Source: Aplidium turbinatum
Taxonomy: Eukaryota; Chordata; Ascidiacea; Aplousobranchia; Polyclinidae
Direction of reading: 5' to 3'
Assembly: GCA_918807975.1 (NCBI GenBank)
Contig: OU964932.1
Span: 14,229,501 to 14,293,500 of the forward strand
Length of the DNA stretch: 64,000 nucleotides
Of the stretch, positions 1-11,561 are shown in pieces. Numbering within the stretch: the first letter of the stretch is position 1; each line of letters starts with the position of its first letter. A program made the translations under genes and the position numbers. Below the pieces are notes generated by a model, which was not told the DNA's origin, did not search any database, and saw only the letters and a program-made list of their open reading frames with translations.

Positions 1-3000
1 GGGTTCTTTGGGAGTTCCAAATTAAAAATGGTTCCTACTTGCACTAATGCAACTTTTATCACAAACTATTTAAATCGACGTGAGGTTCAAGAAGCTATCC
101 ACGCAAGTGCCAAGGAATGGCAATTGTGCAAGTAAGATGTTGAAATACGTTGCAAGTAGGCTAGCGATCGCAAAATTCAAGCTAAGTCTTGCAGCACAAA
201 TAGTTTATGCAGCACTAAAGCAGAAATCAATAGCCTCTAGTTTACAAACAACGTAATGCAGAACTCTATTCCACCATTGCACTTAGGTATCTACAAAAAA
301 AAAATATCGTAAATCACTCGTCAAATTTAAACTTTCAAAATGCTCGTTCTGCACAGACGCACAAGTTATAATGGAAATAATTTCGTTTCGAAATTTAAAT
401 TTGTCAAGTAGTCAGTAGGTCTTAAAAGAAAGCGATAAAACTTATGTTTTTTGAGTAGACTGATAATTATAATTAAGTTATTCCATGTGTGTACCACTGT
501 ACCATAACAAATTAGTTCACTCCTAAAAGAACGCTCAATAATGGTCCGTGATGTTGCAGTGAGACAGTGCTTACCTCCTACGTAAAGCAGTACCCGGACA
601 TGACGCAACCAATCAAAAAGATGTTAAACTCACTGGTAATTACTTTGAGAAGCTAGATGTTTGGAAATTTTTTGTCTAAGTTAACCTGAAAACAACTTTT
701 TCAAGTAACACTTTTAACTGCTTTTTGTGACCTTTACTTTTTTGTCTTTTATCATTTGACAGACGGTTAAAAAGATTGTGTGGTTCAAATATAAAGCCGG
801 TTGTAAGAGAATTTATGGGACTACATACATGAAAACACTATGTTTACTAACTAAGTTCCTCATCTATTTCTCTTTTGAAAAACATTGCTCAGCATCATTT
901 AAAATCTTCTCAGGACGATATCCATGTGCTTCTGTACTTCGGTGACGTGGATATGGCTTGTAACCATCTGGGAGGAGAGTGGTTCGTTGATCAACTAAAT
1001 TACGAGGTTGGTTAAAGATTGTATTGCAGACAGGGTGATATCTGATAATGTAGACTCACCTCAAGCCACTGGCGACAGTCGTAAACAAGATTTTGAAGCT
1101 ACAATACTTTAACTGGATCATATTTTACGCAAATTGAAAAAAAAATGTGCAAGTTTTAATGAGTTATAGGCTATGCTACAAGTATATCCCAATTTTTCAT
1201 ATTATGAAGTTCACACAAGTCAAGTAGAAATGCTAACTAGGCTAAACCTGACATCATCAACATGTCAGGTCATCTCAAGAAAATGTTTTTACACCGTCAA
1301 TTCTATTTTTCGCTGTTCTCATGTTATTTGTACCCTATCGATGTCTTTCTTTAAAACCATCCTGGTCACAGCGGTAAACCATAATTCTTCGTGGGAAAAT
1401 TGTAACATAAAGTTCCCGGATCCGTTTGTCTGTACGTAATGACCGAAAAATAAACACACCTTCGAAACGTCTATTCAAAGTGTATTCCAGTAAAATTAGC
1501 CCGCGGCTATCGAAATGACTGGTGCAATGCCTACACCTCTAAAACTGTCACTACGATACAGATTACTTGGATAAAAGACGGAGAATTTGTCCAGCTAGCA
1601 AGCACCAAATAAACCAGTTAAATGTGCGACCGACTTCCAACAAACAACTTCGAGAATGAATCAGAAAAATTTGTGATAACTCAAAGGCGACGCAACATTT
1701 CATGTTTAAACCGGTTTCAACAGGATTGACACGAGTCTTACGGACGATGGTGCAATTTTGGCTCATGTTTTAGGAATTTCCATGACGTAATATTCAGTAG
1801 ACCCGAACGGTTTCTACATGACGTTTGACCAGGCGAACAACCGTCTGTAACATAGCGGCCCCTAGTTATGACAGTCTGCATGGCATAACTAAAAAAGAAT
1901 TGACGACAATTGTGAGCCAATGAATAAAAACACATGATACACAAATTGTTTGAATCACTCACGTTTAAGTTAATACGCAAATACAAAGGGCATGCAAAGA
2001 ATGAACAGCAATAAGAATAAACACGACGATACATGAAATTAGTACCATAGGTATTAGGTACACGCAAAAAATGATGCTATATACAATGATTGCGATAATA
2101 ACCGACTGTTCTGGGCTCAGACAAGTGTCGGCCACCGCAGACAAAACCAGGCTCAAACCCTAACACTTAGGTGTTCTTTACGGGGGCAAGGCACGAAATA
2201 TCCCTCAACACATAGTCTACTTTCACTTTCCCCGTATTCTCATCATAGTTGCAGACGGCAACTTTAGCTCTACGAACCACAGGCTTCCCTTTCCTAATTT
2301 GTGGAACTACCTCATGCACCCTCCCAAGTTGATACTTCCCACGTTTACCAATGTCCTGGAGAGAACCTACCACTACAAGTTGACCAGGCTCCAAATTCTC
2401 GGCCATTTTTAGCCATTTTTTCCGGCCCTGAAGACCTGGCAAGTAAAAATCGATCCATTTACTCCAAAACTGCTGAGAAAGTGACAAATTGAACCGATAA
2501 TCCCTTCTTAATTGGTCACGATCATGTGGTTGCCCAACAGCACAGTATGGGTCTAAGTATGGGGTCAAAAGTGAGGCAGGGGTGATGACAGTAAAATCCC
2601 TAGGGTCGTCACTCAAAGGTACCAAAGGGCGTTCGTTCACGATCCGAACGGCACTGCCTGTGTACGTAAGCAGTTCAATAAAATTGGGCTTTCGAATTGA
2701 AGAGTCCAAAATGTGAAAAAATGCGATTTTAAATTGTTTAACCATTGCCTCCCAGGCGCCACCTTGCGCCGAAGCATCACTAAACCCATGCAATTGATAT
2801 GAAACAATATCATCCGGACTGCACACACCAGAGTTTGCAAAATACCATCTCGGTAACGAAAAATCCTTAAGCAGGTCCAAAGAGCGAAGCCACGACTCCC
2901 ACTCTTTAACAAAGCTATCAGGGACCTCGGTGTCCCAATCAAACTTGTCTATCGCCAATTGCTGAAGTATAAGGCGTGCTTTTAGAAAAAATGGCGCTCC

Positions 3001-6000
3001 AAAGCCTAGCGGATCAAAATTTTGTCCAAGCTGACTGAGCATACTTCGGCGCGTGTGTTTAGCTAAGGGCTTTAAGGAACATGCGATACGCATCTCGTCA
3101 GACTCGGTTTGCCACACACAACCCAATGTCTTCGCTGATGGCAAAGTCATATTTTCAGTCTGAAAGTCAATGTCACGAATCAAAGGTGAAAGCATCTCAT
3201 TATCCAAATTTGACAAGACAATCATAGCCTCCTTGTTAGCACTCCACTTACCAAGTTTAAACCCACGGCTATCAAACAAAGCAATTGATTCATGAGTGAT
3301 TTGCTGAGCTTCCTCTAAGCTATCAGCCGAAAATATAAAATCATCCATGTACATATTATTTGCAATATTGCAGAGAGTCAATTCACCAGCACTGCTGGGA
3401 TTCTGCTCGATCATTTTCTTTATAGCCAAGCAAGCGATATACGGGCTACTCTTTATTCCCCAAGGGTGTACACAAAAACGAAATGGTACCATCCTACCAT
3501 TTTCAAGGTCATCATCTTCAAACCACAATATACGAAACAAATCCCTTTGCGACTCAGGTAATTTTATTTGAAAGAAGCATTTAGTCACATCAGCCATGAG
3601 ACCAAATCTACCAAGCCGAAATCTAGCCAAGACATCTACCAGAGGGTTTAACAAGTCAGGACCCGAAAACATTACATCATTAACACAAGTTCCTCGAAAT
3701 TCAGACTTGCCATCGTAAACAATGCGCTTTTTTAATTGTGACGTAACAAAGTATGGTAAATACCATTCAAATCCCTTGACATTTCCTGCTTCACCAGTAC
3801 GCTCAATATAGCCATTTGATTTAAGATCTTTCATGGTGTCAGTAAGGAAATCACGAAGTTCAGGTTGTTTTAAAGCTTTCTTTCTTAAAGCAGCAGCTCT
3901 ATCTGACGCCAACACAAAATTGTTAGGTAGATCAATATCTTCCTTCAACGGAACAGGTATCTCAAATCGACCATCTTTCAACTCAATATTCGGTTCAACA
4001 AGTTCTCTAGCCAACTTATCATTGCGAGACAATTCACAGGTTTCATTTTGCAACGTCAAATCCTGAATGACTTTATTCAGGTCTGCTATTTCCATATCAC
4101 GAGACTCAATTTTACGCTGAAAGCCAGAGATGACATCCGACTCTGAAGACGTCTGCACTCTGCACACTTTAGCAACGCTTTCATCTAAGGGTGACTTACC
4201 ACCACAAGCCAACCAACCGAGAGGAGTGAGCAAAGCATGTGGTTCACTACGATTTTCACCAACACGCTCTTTTTTTGCACACATCAAATAAGCGTTGTCG
4301 TTGCCAATCAGTACATCTACAGTACTACAATCATTCAAATGAAACATATTCACGTCATGAAAATGACGGAAACCATTTAAATCTTGTTTATGCGGTAAAG
4401 TTTTAACATCGTCAGCCCAAGCTGGGTTAACCACCGAAGTTATATCACAAAACAGAAACAGTTCATCTGTCTCTAACGACTGGATGTTGAGTTTGACAAG
4501 GTCAGCACAAGTAGCTTTCTGACCAGCCAGGGTATCCATTTTAAACGACGCTTTATCGTACGGTTTAAGATCAAGTTCACACACCAAATCACTCGAAACA
4601 AACGTCAACTGCGAACCAGGATCATGCTGACAATACACCAATTTCGATTTGCCAGTCATTGGATTCAAAACACGAGCAGCAGTAACGCGGTTAAAGGCTG
4701 CTTTAACATTTCCAATCTTAACATTACGCACAGGAACTCTGGCACGAGCATCATCTTTCCCAACCGAATCCAGAGAATCACGTGACGTCACATAAAAATC
4801 ATGCAGAAGAAAATAGTGTTTCCTATCGTTGTTAGGCCCACACTTACGACAGTTATTTGCATGAACGCAATCCCTAACCATATGCTGGCGCAAACAATTC
4901 AAGCATTTGCCAGCTTTCACAATGACATCTCTCCGATCTTTAGGTGTCAAGCGCAAAAATTCTTTACAATTAGACAAAAAATGATATTCAACTTGACCAC
5001 GTGACGAACAACAAATACATGCCAGTAGGTTTTTACGTCTGGCTTCACCACCGCGCGGTGCGCCAACAACAGTCGAGTACTGCGAACTCCCTGACATCAC
5101 ATCATCATGGGGTTTTACGGACGTCTGCCTAACCGGACATGAAGGCAATTTTCCTTTGCCAAACTTTTTAAATTGCTGCGACTCACCAGAATCGCCCATT
5201 AGCATAATGCTAAAATCAGTCGACTTACGCGTTTCCTCCCGTACTACAAATTCAAACAAACTCTGAAAAGTAGGCTCATCAGTGCCACCATACTGATCAC
5301 CTAAAAAGTCAAGATAACGCTGCTTAGCGTCAAACGGGAGTCGCTTAGCCAAATCCAAAACAAAACGTCCTTCTAATTTATCACGCTGACCATAAGCTTG
5401 CGCGTAAAGCAAACACTGCGACAATTCATCTTTAAACTCTTTCAGATCACTGGAAGAGGTCGAAGTCAATTTGCTACCATAGCGATACTTTCTAATTTCC
5501 GGTTCTGCAAAAAGACCTCCACGAACCCCAAAACGCTGGGACAAGCGAGCTAACGACATTTCTATCCTGTCTTCCTCTGACAAGCCAGGGGTGTCAGAAA
5601 CCAAATTAGCAATCGTTTGCGCAGCTGTCCTAACACAAGCTGCTTGTAACAAAGTCAAACGAGTCCCCTTAAAGGGCGAAGCTGCCATTAAGGCCGTAAC
5701 ACGATTTTTAAAGAAGATAAATGGCATATTATTACCATCGTAACCAATCAAGGCCGCCTTATCGAAAAACGTCCTACTATTTTGGTATTCAAAAAAGCAA
5801 TCCTGCTGTTGAGAACTCGATTTAGCGGGAGAAGACAAGCTATATCCCTTAAGGGGCTGAGTGGGCTCAGTCACATGCACAGCCCGATCACGATCCTCAC
5901 ACACGTTAAAATCAGGAGACGCGATACGCCTCTCACAACCACCCAAATTACGTGTAGCTGGGCGATCCACAACTAGCGGCGCAGAAAACTTTGAAGGGGG

Positions 6001-8737
6001 CAAAGCATTACTGCTAATGGCGGCCCCGTGACCTGTACGCTCTGGGCGAGGAGTTCGGTTGTAATTCGCAGACCTTGGCTCTACAGCATTCGGAAGACCC
6101 TTAGCCGCGGCCCCGAGACCTCCTGAAACAGCTGGAAAACGTGTGGATTGCCCTGGTCCACTCACAGGTTGAACGGGCGTTTGGAAAAGGTTATGTAAAT
6201 TAAACTGCGATTGATGTTCATTTCTGGAATGCCTAGAAGAGCTCTTCCTAGAGCTACGCCGGGAGCCCGCCTCTGATCGATATTCAGCTAAAACTACCTC
6301 TTTACGTTGTTCGGCCCTCAACTGAGCGTCTTTGAGTGCGAACTCAGCAGCTCTAGCTTCGGCTCTCGCGGCGGCCTCAGCTGCTCTCGCTTCGGCCTCA
6401 GCTCTCGCGGCAGCCTCAGCTCGAATGGCCTCAGCTCTCGCGATGGCCTCAGCTCGTATGGCCTCAGCTCTCGCGATGGCCTCAGCAGCTCTTGCTTCGG
6501 CCTCAGCTTGGATCTGGAGCTCCTCTCGTCTTAGCTGTAGGTTAATTTGTGCAACTATCCGAGACGAACTCTTAGACATCCTAGTGCTTACATTTGAGGC
6601 GCTATCCTCAGGATGTATGTCAGCATCCAACATATCTGAGAACTCACTTTCTTTTTGTTCAAAGATATTTTTTAACGAGTTAAATTCGGGATCTACCCTA
6701 TCACGAAGTTCTGCCAAGATTGCAGAGTTAAAGATTGTAGTCAAAAGAGCATGGAAATGCCGTAATTCCTCTTCTAAAGTAGATAAGTTAGATCGAAAAA
6801 TTAACAGTTCCTGCTTATCACTCAAAGAACCTAGGGCTACAGAAAGTTCCCCAATTTGAGTCAAAATATCCCGTCTAAGATGCCGGGCCTCTCGAACTGA
6901 CTTAGCCTCATCGTTATTGGGTCCCTCCCCAGAATGGCCTGCCCGACCGCAAAGAACATCATCAGGCTTAAACTCAGTCGAGTCTACGGCGGTCGAGTCC
7001 TTTTCGCCACCGAGTGTAGACATATTAAATGTTGGGGCTAAATTAACAATTAAAAAAATTAAGTTACACAAACACACAAAATTATTAGGCTACAGTAGTT
7101 ATAAAAAACTTAACTGCCAAGACCGTAAAAATACAAAAAAGAATTTAAATGCACGATACCGTAGCTGTACGGGTATGAAGTCCTAAAGTCCACAAAACTT
7201 GCTTGGATTCTTCCACTTGAATCTACAAGCACAGATGGATTGTCTTTTAATCTTCTTTCTTGCCAATGAATGTCAAAGTTATTTTTCTTCTGTACCAAAC
7301 TGAGAAGAATTGTCTTTACTTTTCTTTGCTTCTGTAAGAGTGTAGACTACCAACCAACAAATCTTCTTTTATTATTTCTTGTACTTCTAAGTAGTTCTTC
7401 TGCACTAGCTGACAACAAACACGTCGTTTATTTTTATGCCTTCAAGTGCTTCTTGGCCTACCAGCTAACAAATCGTTTTTTATTTTTCTTGCTTTAATTT
7501 CTTCTTGACCTACCAACTGACAAGAACTCGTCTTTTATTTTTTATGGTCACAGCGGTAAACCATAATTCTTCGTGGGAAAATTGTAACATAAAGTTCCCG
7601 GATCCGTTTGTCTGTACGTAATGACCGAAAAATAAACACACCTTCGAAACGTCTATTCAAAGTGTATTCCAGTAAAATTAGCCCGCGGCTATCGAAATGA
7701 CTGGTGCAATGCCTACACCTCTAAAACTGTCACTACGATACAGATTACTTGGATAAAAGACGGAGAATTTGTCCAGCTAGCAAGCACCAAATAAACCAGT
7801 TAAATGTGCGACCGACTTCCAACAAACAACTTCGAGAATGAATCAGAAAAATTTGTGATAACTCAAAGGCGACGCAACATTTCATGTTTAAACCGGTTTC
7901 AACAGGATTGACACGAGTCTTACGGACGATGGTGCAATTTTGGCTCATGTTTTAGGAATTTCCATGACGTAATATTCAGTAGACCCGAACGGTTTCTACA
8001 TGACGTTTGACCAGGCGAACAACCGTCTGTAACACATCCTAGCACCATCTTAATCTTCCTTTGCTTCGAATCTCTAGGAGCTCACTGCGGACTTCTTTAA
8101 CTCATCAGTTGCCCTTTATTCGTGGGCAGTCAAATGTCACTTCAATAAAACCTTTAACCTTTCTGATGGTTTCATTTTTGACCACATTGAGTAAATTTCT
8201 CTTCGTGTTTCATTCAACTGCGACCAGTGTCTCAGTTGTCGACTTTGGAGTGACCGTTGTCTGCGATCTTTAACCAGCCTTGGCCAACTTCAAAGAAACC
8301 AACTTAATTTCTTTCAGATAATGACGCCGAGACGATATTGGTTCGTGCCTGAGAGCGATGGCTCCATGCAGGTGGCTGGGTTCTACAAGGAATACGACCG
8401 TTTTACTTTCGCCATAGTCAAGGTTGGCAATAACCTTTTTAAACTTCCTACATACAAAAATAGCTTGGGTTCCTTGCATAAGTAACTTATTTTCCATTTG
8501 AAAAATCAAAACATAATTATCTTTAACCTGTCATTAAAATAAATATTAAGCCTAACGTTATTAAAACGTACTGCTGCTGAAGTATATTGGTTTTTTGAAA
8601 TCCTTCAAAAACGAGCGACCAACTTAATTTTACGTGGTTTCTCTTTTGTCTAGGGCGCTGGACACATGGTGCCGGCAGACAAACCGAGAGAGGCATTTGC
8701 AATGCTGCAGCATTACCTCAACAGGGAGCCCTTATAA
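1..8737 (+). CDS. CTSA: Cathepsin A-like serine carboxypeptidase (lysosomal protective protein), 3' part
   Basis: Coding exons read at 1-131 (open at the left edge), 560-635, 914-1006, 8318-8422 and 8654-8737; every junction is GT-AG and the phases agree. Together they give about 162 residues ending in NREPL and TAA. The exon at 914 encodes GDVDMACN, which matches the block holding the catalytic Asp of peptidase family S10. The last exon begins GAGHMVPADKP, the block holding the catalytic His. The nucleophile Ser would lie left of the window. Cathepsin A removes C-terminal residues in lysosomes and stabilises beta-galactosidase and neuraminidase in vertebrates. The 7.3-kb intron 1007-8317 is mostly an antisense BEL element; introns 132-559 and 636-913 show nothing else. 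A close S10 relative (vitellogenic carboxypeptidase-like or plant-type) is possible, but AGFYKEYDRFTF next to the His block fits cathepsin A best. Confidence 0.9.
1363..1852 (-). repeat. BEL 3' LTR
   Basis: 490-bp repeat matching 7545-8034, with TG and CA ends. For the minus-strand element this is the downstream LTR. A purine-rich stretch lies just inside it, reading AGGGGCCGCTA on the minus strand. Confidence 0.92.
2167..7023 (-). CDS. BEL/Pao Gag-Pol polyprotein (fossil element)
   Basis: One long frame of about 1,618 residues. The first ATG is at 7023; the frame stays open upstream of it without another ATG. Order seen: an N-terminal coiled region with a striking Ala/Glu/Arg repeat (AEAIARAEAIRAE type, about 6330-6520), a Gag domain, Cys/His residues of a zinc-knuckle kind, an aspartic-protease-like region with HDPGSQLTF, a reverse transcriptase with YMDDF, and a C-terminal domain with QFWSKW. 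This is retroelement coding, not a host gene. It belongs to the copy judged probably broken. Confidence 0.85.
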   Translation of the reverse strand: MSTLGGEKDSTAVDSTEFKPDDVLCGRAGHSGEGPNNDEAKSVREARHLRRDILTQIGELSVALGSLSDKQELLIFRSNLSTLEEELRHFHALLTTIFNSAILAELRDRVDPEFNSLKNIFEQKESEFSDMLDADIHPEDSASNVSTRMSKSSSRIVAQINLQLRREELQIQAEAEARAAEAIARAEAIRAEAIARAEAIRAEAAARAEAEARAAEAAARAEARAAEFALKDAQLRAEQRKEVVLAEYRSEAGSRRSSRKSSSRHSRNEHQSQFNLHNLFQTPVQPVSGPGQSTRFPAVSGGLGAAAKGLPNAVEPRSANYNRTPRPERTGHGAAISSNALPPSKFSAPLVVDRPATRNLGGCERRIASPDFNVCEDRDRAVHVTEPTQPLKGYSLSSPAKSSSQQQDCFFEYQNSRTFFDKAALIGYDGNNMPFIFFKNRVTALMAASPFKGTRLTLLQAACVRTAAQTIANLVSDTPGLSEEDRIEMSLARLSQRFGVRGGLFAEPEIRKYRYGSKLTSTSSSDLKEFKDELSQCLLYAQAYGQRDKLEGRFVLDLAKRLPFDAKQRYLDFLGDQYGGTDEPTFQSLFEFVVREETRKSTDFSIMLMGDSGESQQFKKFGKGKLPSCPVRQTSVKPHDDVMSGSSQYSTVVGAPRGGEARRKNLLACICCSSRGQVEYHFLSNCKEFLRLTPKDRRDVIVKAGKCLNCLRQHMVRDCVHANNCRKCGPNNDRKHYFLLHDFYVTSRDSLDSVGKDDARARVPVRNVKIGNVKAAFNRVTAARVLNPMTGKSKLVYCQHDPGSQLTFVSSDLVCELDLKPYDKASFKMDTLAGQKATCADLVKLNIQSLETDELFLFCDITSVVNPAWADDVKTLPHKQDLNGFRHFHDVNMFHLNDCSTVDVLIGNDNAYLMCAKKERVGENRSEPHALLTPLGWLACGGKSPLDESVAKVCRVQTSSESDVISGFQRKIESRDMEIADLNKVIQDLTLQNETCELSRNDKLARELVEPNIELKDGRFEIPVPLKEDIDLPNNFVLASDRAAALRKKALKQPELRDFLTDTMKDLKSNGYIERTGEAGNVKGFEWYLPYFVTSQLKKRIVYDGKSEFRGTCVNDVMFSGPDLLNPLVDVLARFRLGRFGLMADVTKCFFQIKLPESQRDLFRILWFEDDDLENGRMVPFRFCVHPWGIKSSPYIACLAIKKMIEQNPSSAGELTLCNIANNMYMDDFIFSADSLEEAQQITHESIALFDSRGFKLGKWSANKEAMIVLSNLDNEMLSPLIRDIDFQTENMTLPSAKTLGCVWQTESDEMRIACSLKPLAKHTRRSMLSQLGQNFDPLGFGAPFFLKARLILQQLAIDKFDWDTEVPDSFVKEWESWLRSLDLLKDFSLPRWYFANSGVCSPDDIVSYQLHGFSDASAQGGAWEAMVKQFKIAFFHILDSSIRKPNFIELLTYTGSAVRIVNERPLVPLSDDPRDFTVITPASLLTPYLDPYCAVGQPHDRDQLRRDYRFNLSLSQQFWSKWIDFYLPGLQGRKKWLKMAENLEPGQLVVVGSLQDIGKRGKYQLGRVHEVVPQIRKGKPVVRRAKVAVCNYDENTGKVKVDYVLRDISCLAPVKNT
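7545..8034 (-). repeat. BEL 5' LTR
   Basis: 490-bp partner of 1363-1852, upstream of the Gag-Pol frame on the minus strand, so it should hold the promoter. The leader between it and the coding start (7024-7544) has roughly 70-bp pyrimidine-rich subrepeats built around CTACCAACTGACAA-like words. Confidence 0.92.
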
Positions 8738-8867
8738 ACATTCAAAGCTTCATTGATAACTACAAGTTGGAACAATATCGACAATGCTTGCATCTCTTTC
8801 ATCTTTCAACCGAGACAGGAGCGACGATGATTATCAAGAAAATAATCACTTTTTTTGAAAATCACAT

Positions 8868-8873
8868 AATAAA
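8868..8873 (+). promoter_or_regulatory. Likely polyadenylation signal of the cathepsin A gene
   Basis: AATAAA lies about 130 bases after the TAA stop, at a usual distance for a short 3' UTR. The hexamer alone is weak evidence in AT-rich DNA. Confidence 0.4.
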
Positions 8874-9975
8874 TGCATCGGCAAAGTAATAACCGTGGTC
8901 AAAATTTCCTACAGATTTCATTTCACAGACAATAAACTGTTTTTCAATGCTTCCAAAAACTGGCGGAAAAATCACCAGCTAAACGTACAAAAAAGCTTAA
9001 TGAAACTACCACTAATGGGATGCTTCAGAATGTTTAGCGGTTCAAGACTGAAATATGAAGAAAAATTGTCTTACAAGCTCTTGCAGTGATACTAGTTTTC
9101 GCTCGTTGGAACAGTTATAACTGCTATATTGTTATATATACTGATATATAACTGTCATAACTGTGACGACTGTTATACATTGGAACAATATAACTTAGTC
9201 GCTTAGTATCTCTTCATAACTTAAATACCTTGGATTTAAGGGTACGAAAGTTTCCCACGGTTAAATTCAATACAATCAATTTGTAATACGATCCAACAAT
9301 TGTAAGCATACCAGCTGGAAGAGTTGCCTTTTTGCATGATTTCAACGTCTAGCGACATTGAAACGATGTAACAAGGCAACTTCTGGCACCTGGGATTGTC
9401 TTTCACAGTGGCCGGGCACAACGAAGGGAGAACTACATCATATGGAAAATTAGAAACTTCTTTCAAATAAGTGTAAACCCACCTTAATCTTCCAAATACT
9501 TATCGTTGAAACTGTTATCCAGTTGTACTCACAATGTTGAATTAACGTTAAAATGACGACAGCTTAAAAAACATGCGCAAACGCGAACAATCTACTTGAT
9601 TCAAAAATGTACTATTTACAATACTGGGTGGGTAATTTGAACATGCACAAGAAAAAAATTATTGAAAACAAAATCCACGTGTTTTCGCGTTACAACTACA
9701 CAGTTGCGCTTGTGGAATAACAGACGGTATACTGAAGATCTTGAAACAAAAAAAAATAAAAATGATAATTTAAAGTCGCTGGAACGTCAATGAAATTGTA
9801 AAGTCTCAAAGTAATAGAAAGCACCTTCTTGCAGCCGACGATGTGAAGCAAACAACTTGTGAAGAAATACAATACATGGTGCAAAAACAGGGAATGCGCT
9901 GGAATAATGAGAACCTATGCGTGTGACTGCTCTGTTGCATCAGCGAGCGAATTGCAGGGTTGTACTACAACGCTA

Positions 9976-10030
9976 GAAAAATCAAGTCCGTTTTGCGTCG
10001 ATTCAACGTTTTCAGATGTAAAAAGATACC
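9976..10030. repeat. Degenerate half copy of the palindromic MITE
   Basis: GTCGATTCAACGTTTTCAG at about 9997-10015 resembles one arm and the centre of the family. The other arm is barely visible. Confidence 0.4.
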
Positions 10031-10441
10031 AATTTCCTGCCTGGACACCAGGCAATAAAAATCAAAATTAATGAAGAGTGAGCTATTATAACATAAGCAA
10101 CACTTGCATTAAAACAGAAGCTATTTATATGACTTGTTAACCTTCGTTATCTTTAAGCGCTGCAAATGACTACAAGCAGAATAAAGCGTGTGCGGGTATA
10201 AAAGGCACCGAAGCATACAATTGAAACAATACAAGAAAACCACAATAAACTTGGAAATTGTTCACCATCCTCGACTGTGTAAAGACTTGCGATATTTGTC
10301 AAAAAAACGTCACAATGACGACAAAGGTTTCCTCTTGATTCAAATTCATTGTTACGATCTAATTACATCATTTGATGATGACATCATAAAAGTCAACGGA
10401 GGTCTGTGCAAGCTAGAAACAGATAAGTGACTGGCTATCCT

Positions 10442-10517
10442 GCAAATCAGTCTCTTTTTACAACAGTTCAACGTCTGTAAACGTTGAATCAACTTAAAAA
10501 ACTGACAGTTGGTTGCA
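10442..10517. repeat. Palindromic MITE copy
   Basis: Arms GTTCAACGTCTG and AACGTTGAATCAACTT meet at a centre, flanked by diverged outer arms (TTTTTACAAC and AAAAAACTGACAG). A diverged member of the 84-bp family. Confidence 0.75.
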
Positions 10518-10613
10518 GAACACGAGATTTTGACATAAATAAAACGTTGCCAGACCTAGAGTAAATGAAACACGAAGGCGAGATATGAAATTGTGAAGCA
10601 CAGTGTGCATCTT

Positions 10614-10697
10614 CAGACAGAAAATCCGTCATTTTTACATTGATTCAACGTCTCCAGACGTTGAATCAATGTAAAAATGATGGATTTTACTTTCCGG
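10614..10697. repeat. Palindromic MITE copy, full length
   Basis: 84 bp that fold back on themselves almost perfectly: CAGACAGAAAATCCGTCATT at the left, the centre CGTCTCCAGACG, and the complementary right arm ending TCCGG. One of the best copies for defining the ends. Confidence 0.9.
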
Positions 10698-11256
10698 GCA
10701 TTGAATCATCTGCAATAAACAAACAACTTTTGCTAGTCGAGCACTAAGCTGATAGACAACGCATAGTTTTAATACAAATTAATCCAAACTAAAAGGTGCA
10801 AAAATATTGGATAAATAATTAAATATGTTTTAGTTTTAGCGTTTTAGCGTCCAAGTCAAAATGTAATCTAAAGAATAAAAGAAACCTAGTGGAAATACAA
10901 GTGGAATTGCGTGCGAGAAAACATCCCGTTCATGTTCAGACTTAGGAGTGAAAAGATCCCTTTAAGAAATTAAAGATCAACACTAAAGCTATTTAAAAAT
11001 TGAAAATAATGCAAAATTACAATTTATACATTTAAATTCATTCTCTAAGAACGCCAAACTGTTGTAAATTCTGCTCCTACGTATTGCAATTATTGAAATA
11101 AACAAATATATATTATATGAATCATTAAACGTACAGTGGCTTGTTATCGTATTCGTTTTTAAAAGGGGGACACAAAAAAAGGGAGACATAAAAAAAAGGA
11201 TATAACACAGCAACAAAATAATCATCTACGCCACTTTTTGCATTGGCCTACACATC

Positions 11257-11340
11257 AAATCTGTCGGTTTTATACTTTGATTCAACGTCTGCAGACGTTG
11301 CGATCAACGTAAAAAAAAAACTGACAGATTTGCTGTCTGG
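11257..11340. repeat. Palindromic MITE copy, full length
   Basis: The core GATTCAACGTCTGCAGACGT and the right end GATTTGCTGTCTGG match the family; the left arm is diverged. Confidence 0.85.
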
Positions 11341-11561
11341 GGATGTCTCTACAAAACATATGAATATAATGTTCTTGCTGATGATAAAAAAAGCATAAAA
11401 TTGCAACGTAGACACAACGAGAAGATTAGAATGAAGAAAAAAATCATGTCAAACTGTTAAAGATGCTTACATTCTCATGAAAATGGATGTAATTTTACGT
11501 GAGTTAAAGATCTAGCTCTTAGATTACATTACAATAAAAGTTGTTGATGCGCAAGTGCACT

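Larger units (their letters stand above)
1363..8034 (-). mobile_element. BEL/Pao LTR retrotransposon in a cathepsin A intron
   Basis: Two 490-bp direct repeats starting TG and ending CA (1363-1852 and 7545-8034) bracket a long Gag-Pol frame on the minus strand. The host duplication catcc lies at 1358-1362 and 8035-8039, the 5-bp size usual for BEL/Pao. The two LTRs look identical by eye, so the insertion is very recent. Family is assigned from the Gag N-terminus, a zinc-knuckle-like Cys/His stretch, a reverse transcriptase with YMDDFIFSADS and the C-terminal domain typical of BEL Pol. Not every part of a full BEL Pol could be recognised, so the copy is probably broken, with about one break. 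The element is antisense to the host gene. Confidence 0.92.
8738..11561. other. Intergenic stretch between cathepsin A and the GAS2-like gene (tail to tail)
   Basis: No convincing exon was seen. It holds the 3' UTR of the carboxypeptidase, AT-rich sequence, an imperfect palindrome around 9110-9190 built from TATAACTG words, and several copies of the 84-bp palindromic MITE listed separately. Short frames here lack family features and look like chance. Confidence 0.6.

Noticed and set aside
366-608. Minus-strand 80-codon frame
   Set aside because: It overlaps the cathepsin A exon 560-635 on the other strand and has no domain.
6332-6859. Plus-strand open frame rich in Ser and Ala
   Set aside because: It is the antisense shadow of the Ala/Glu/Arg repeat in the BEL Gag region.
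9110-9190. TATAACTG palindromic cluster
   Set aside because: AT-rich low-complexity sequence without conserved ends; it does not match the palindromic MITE.
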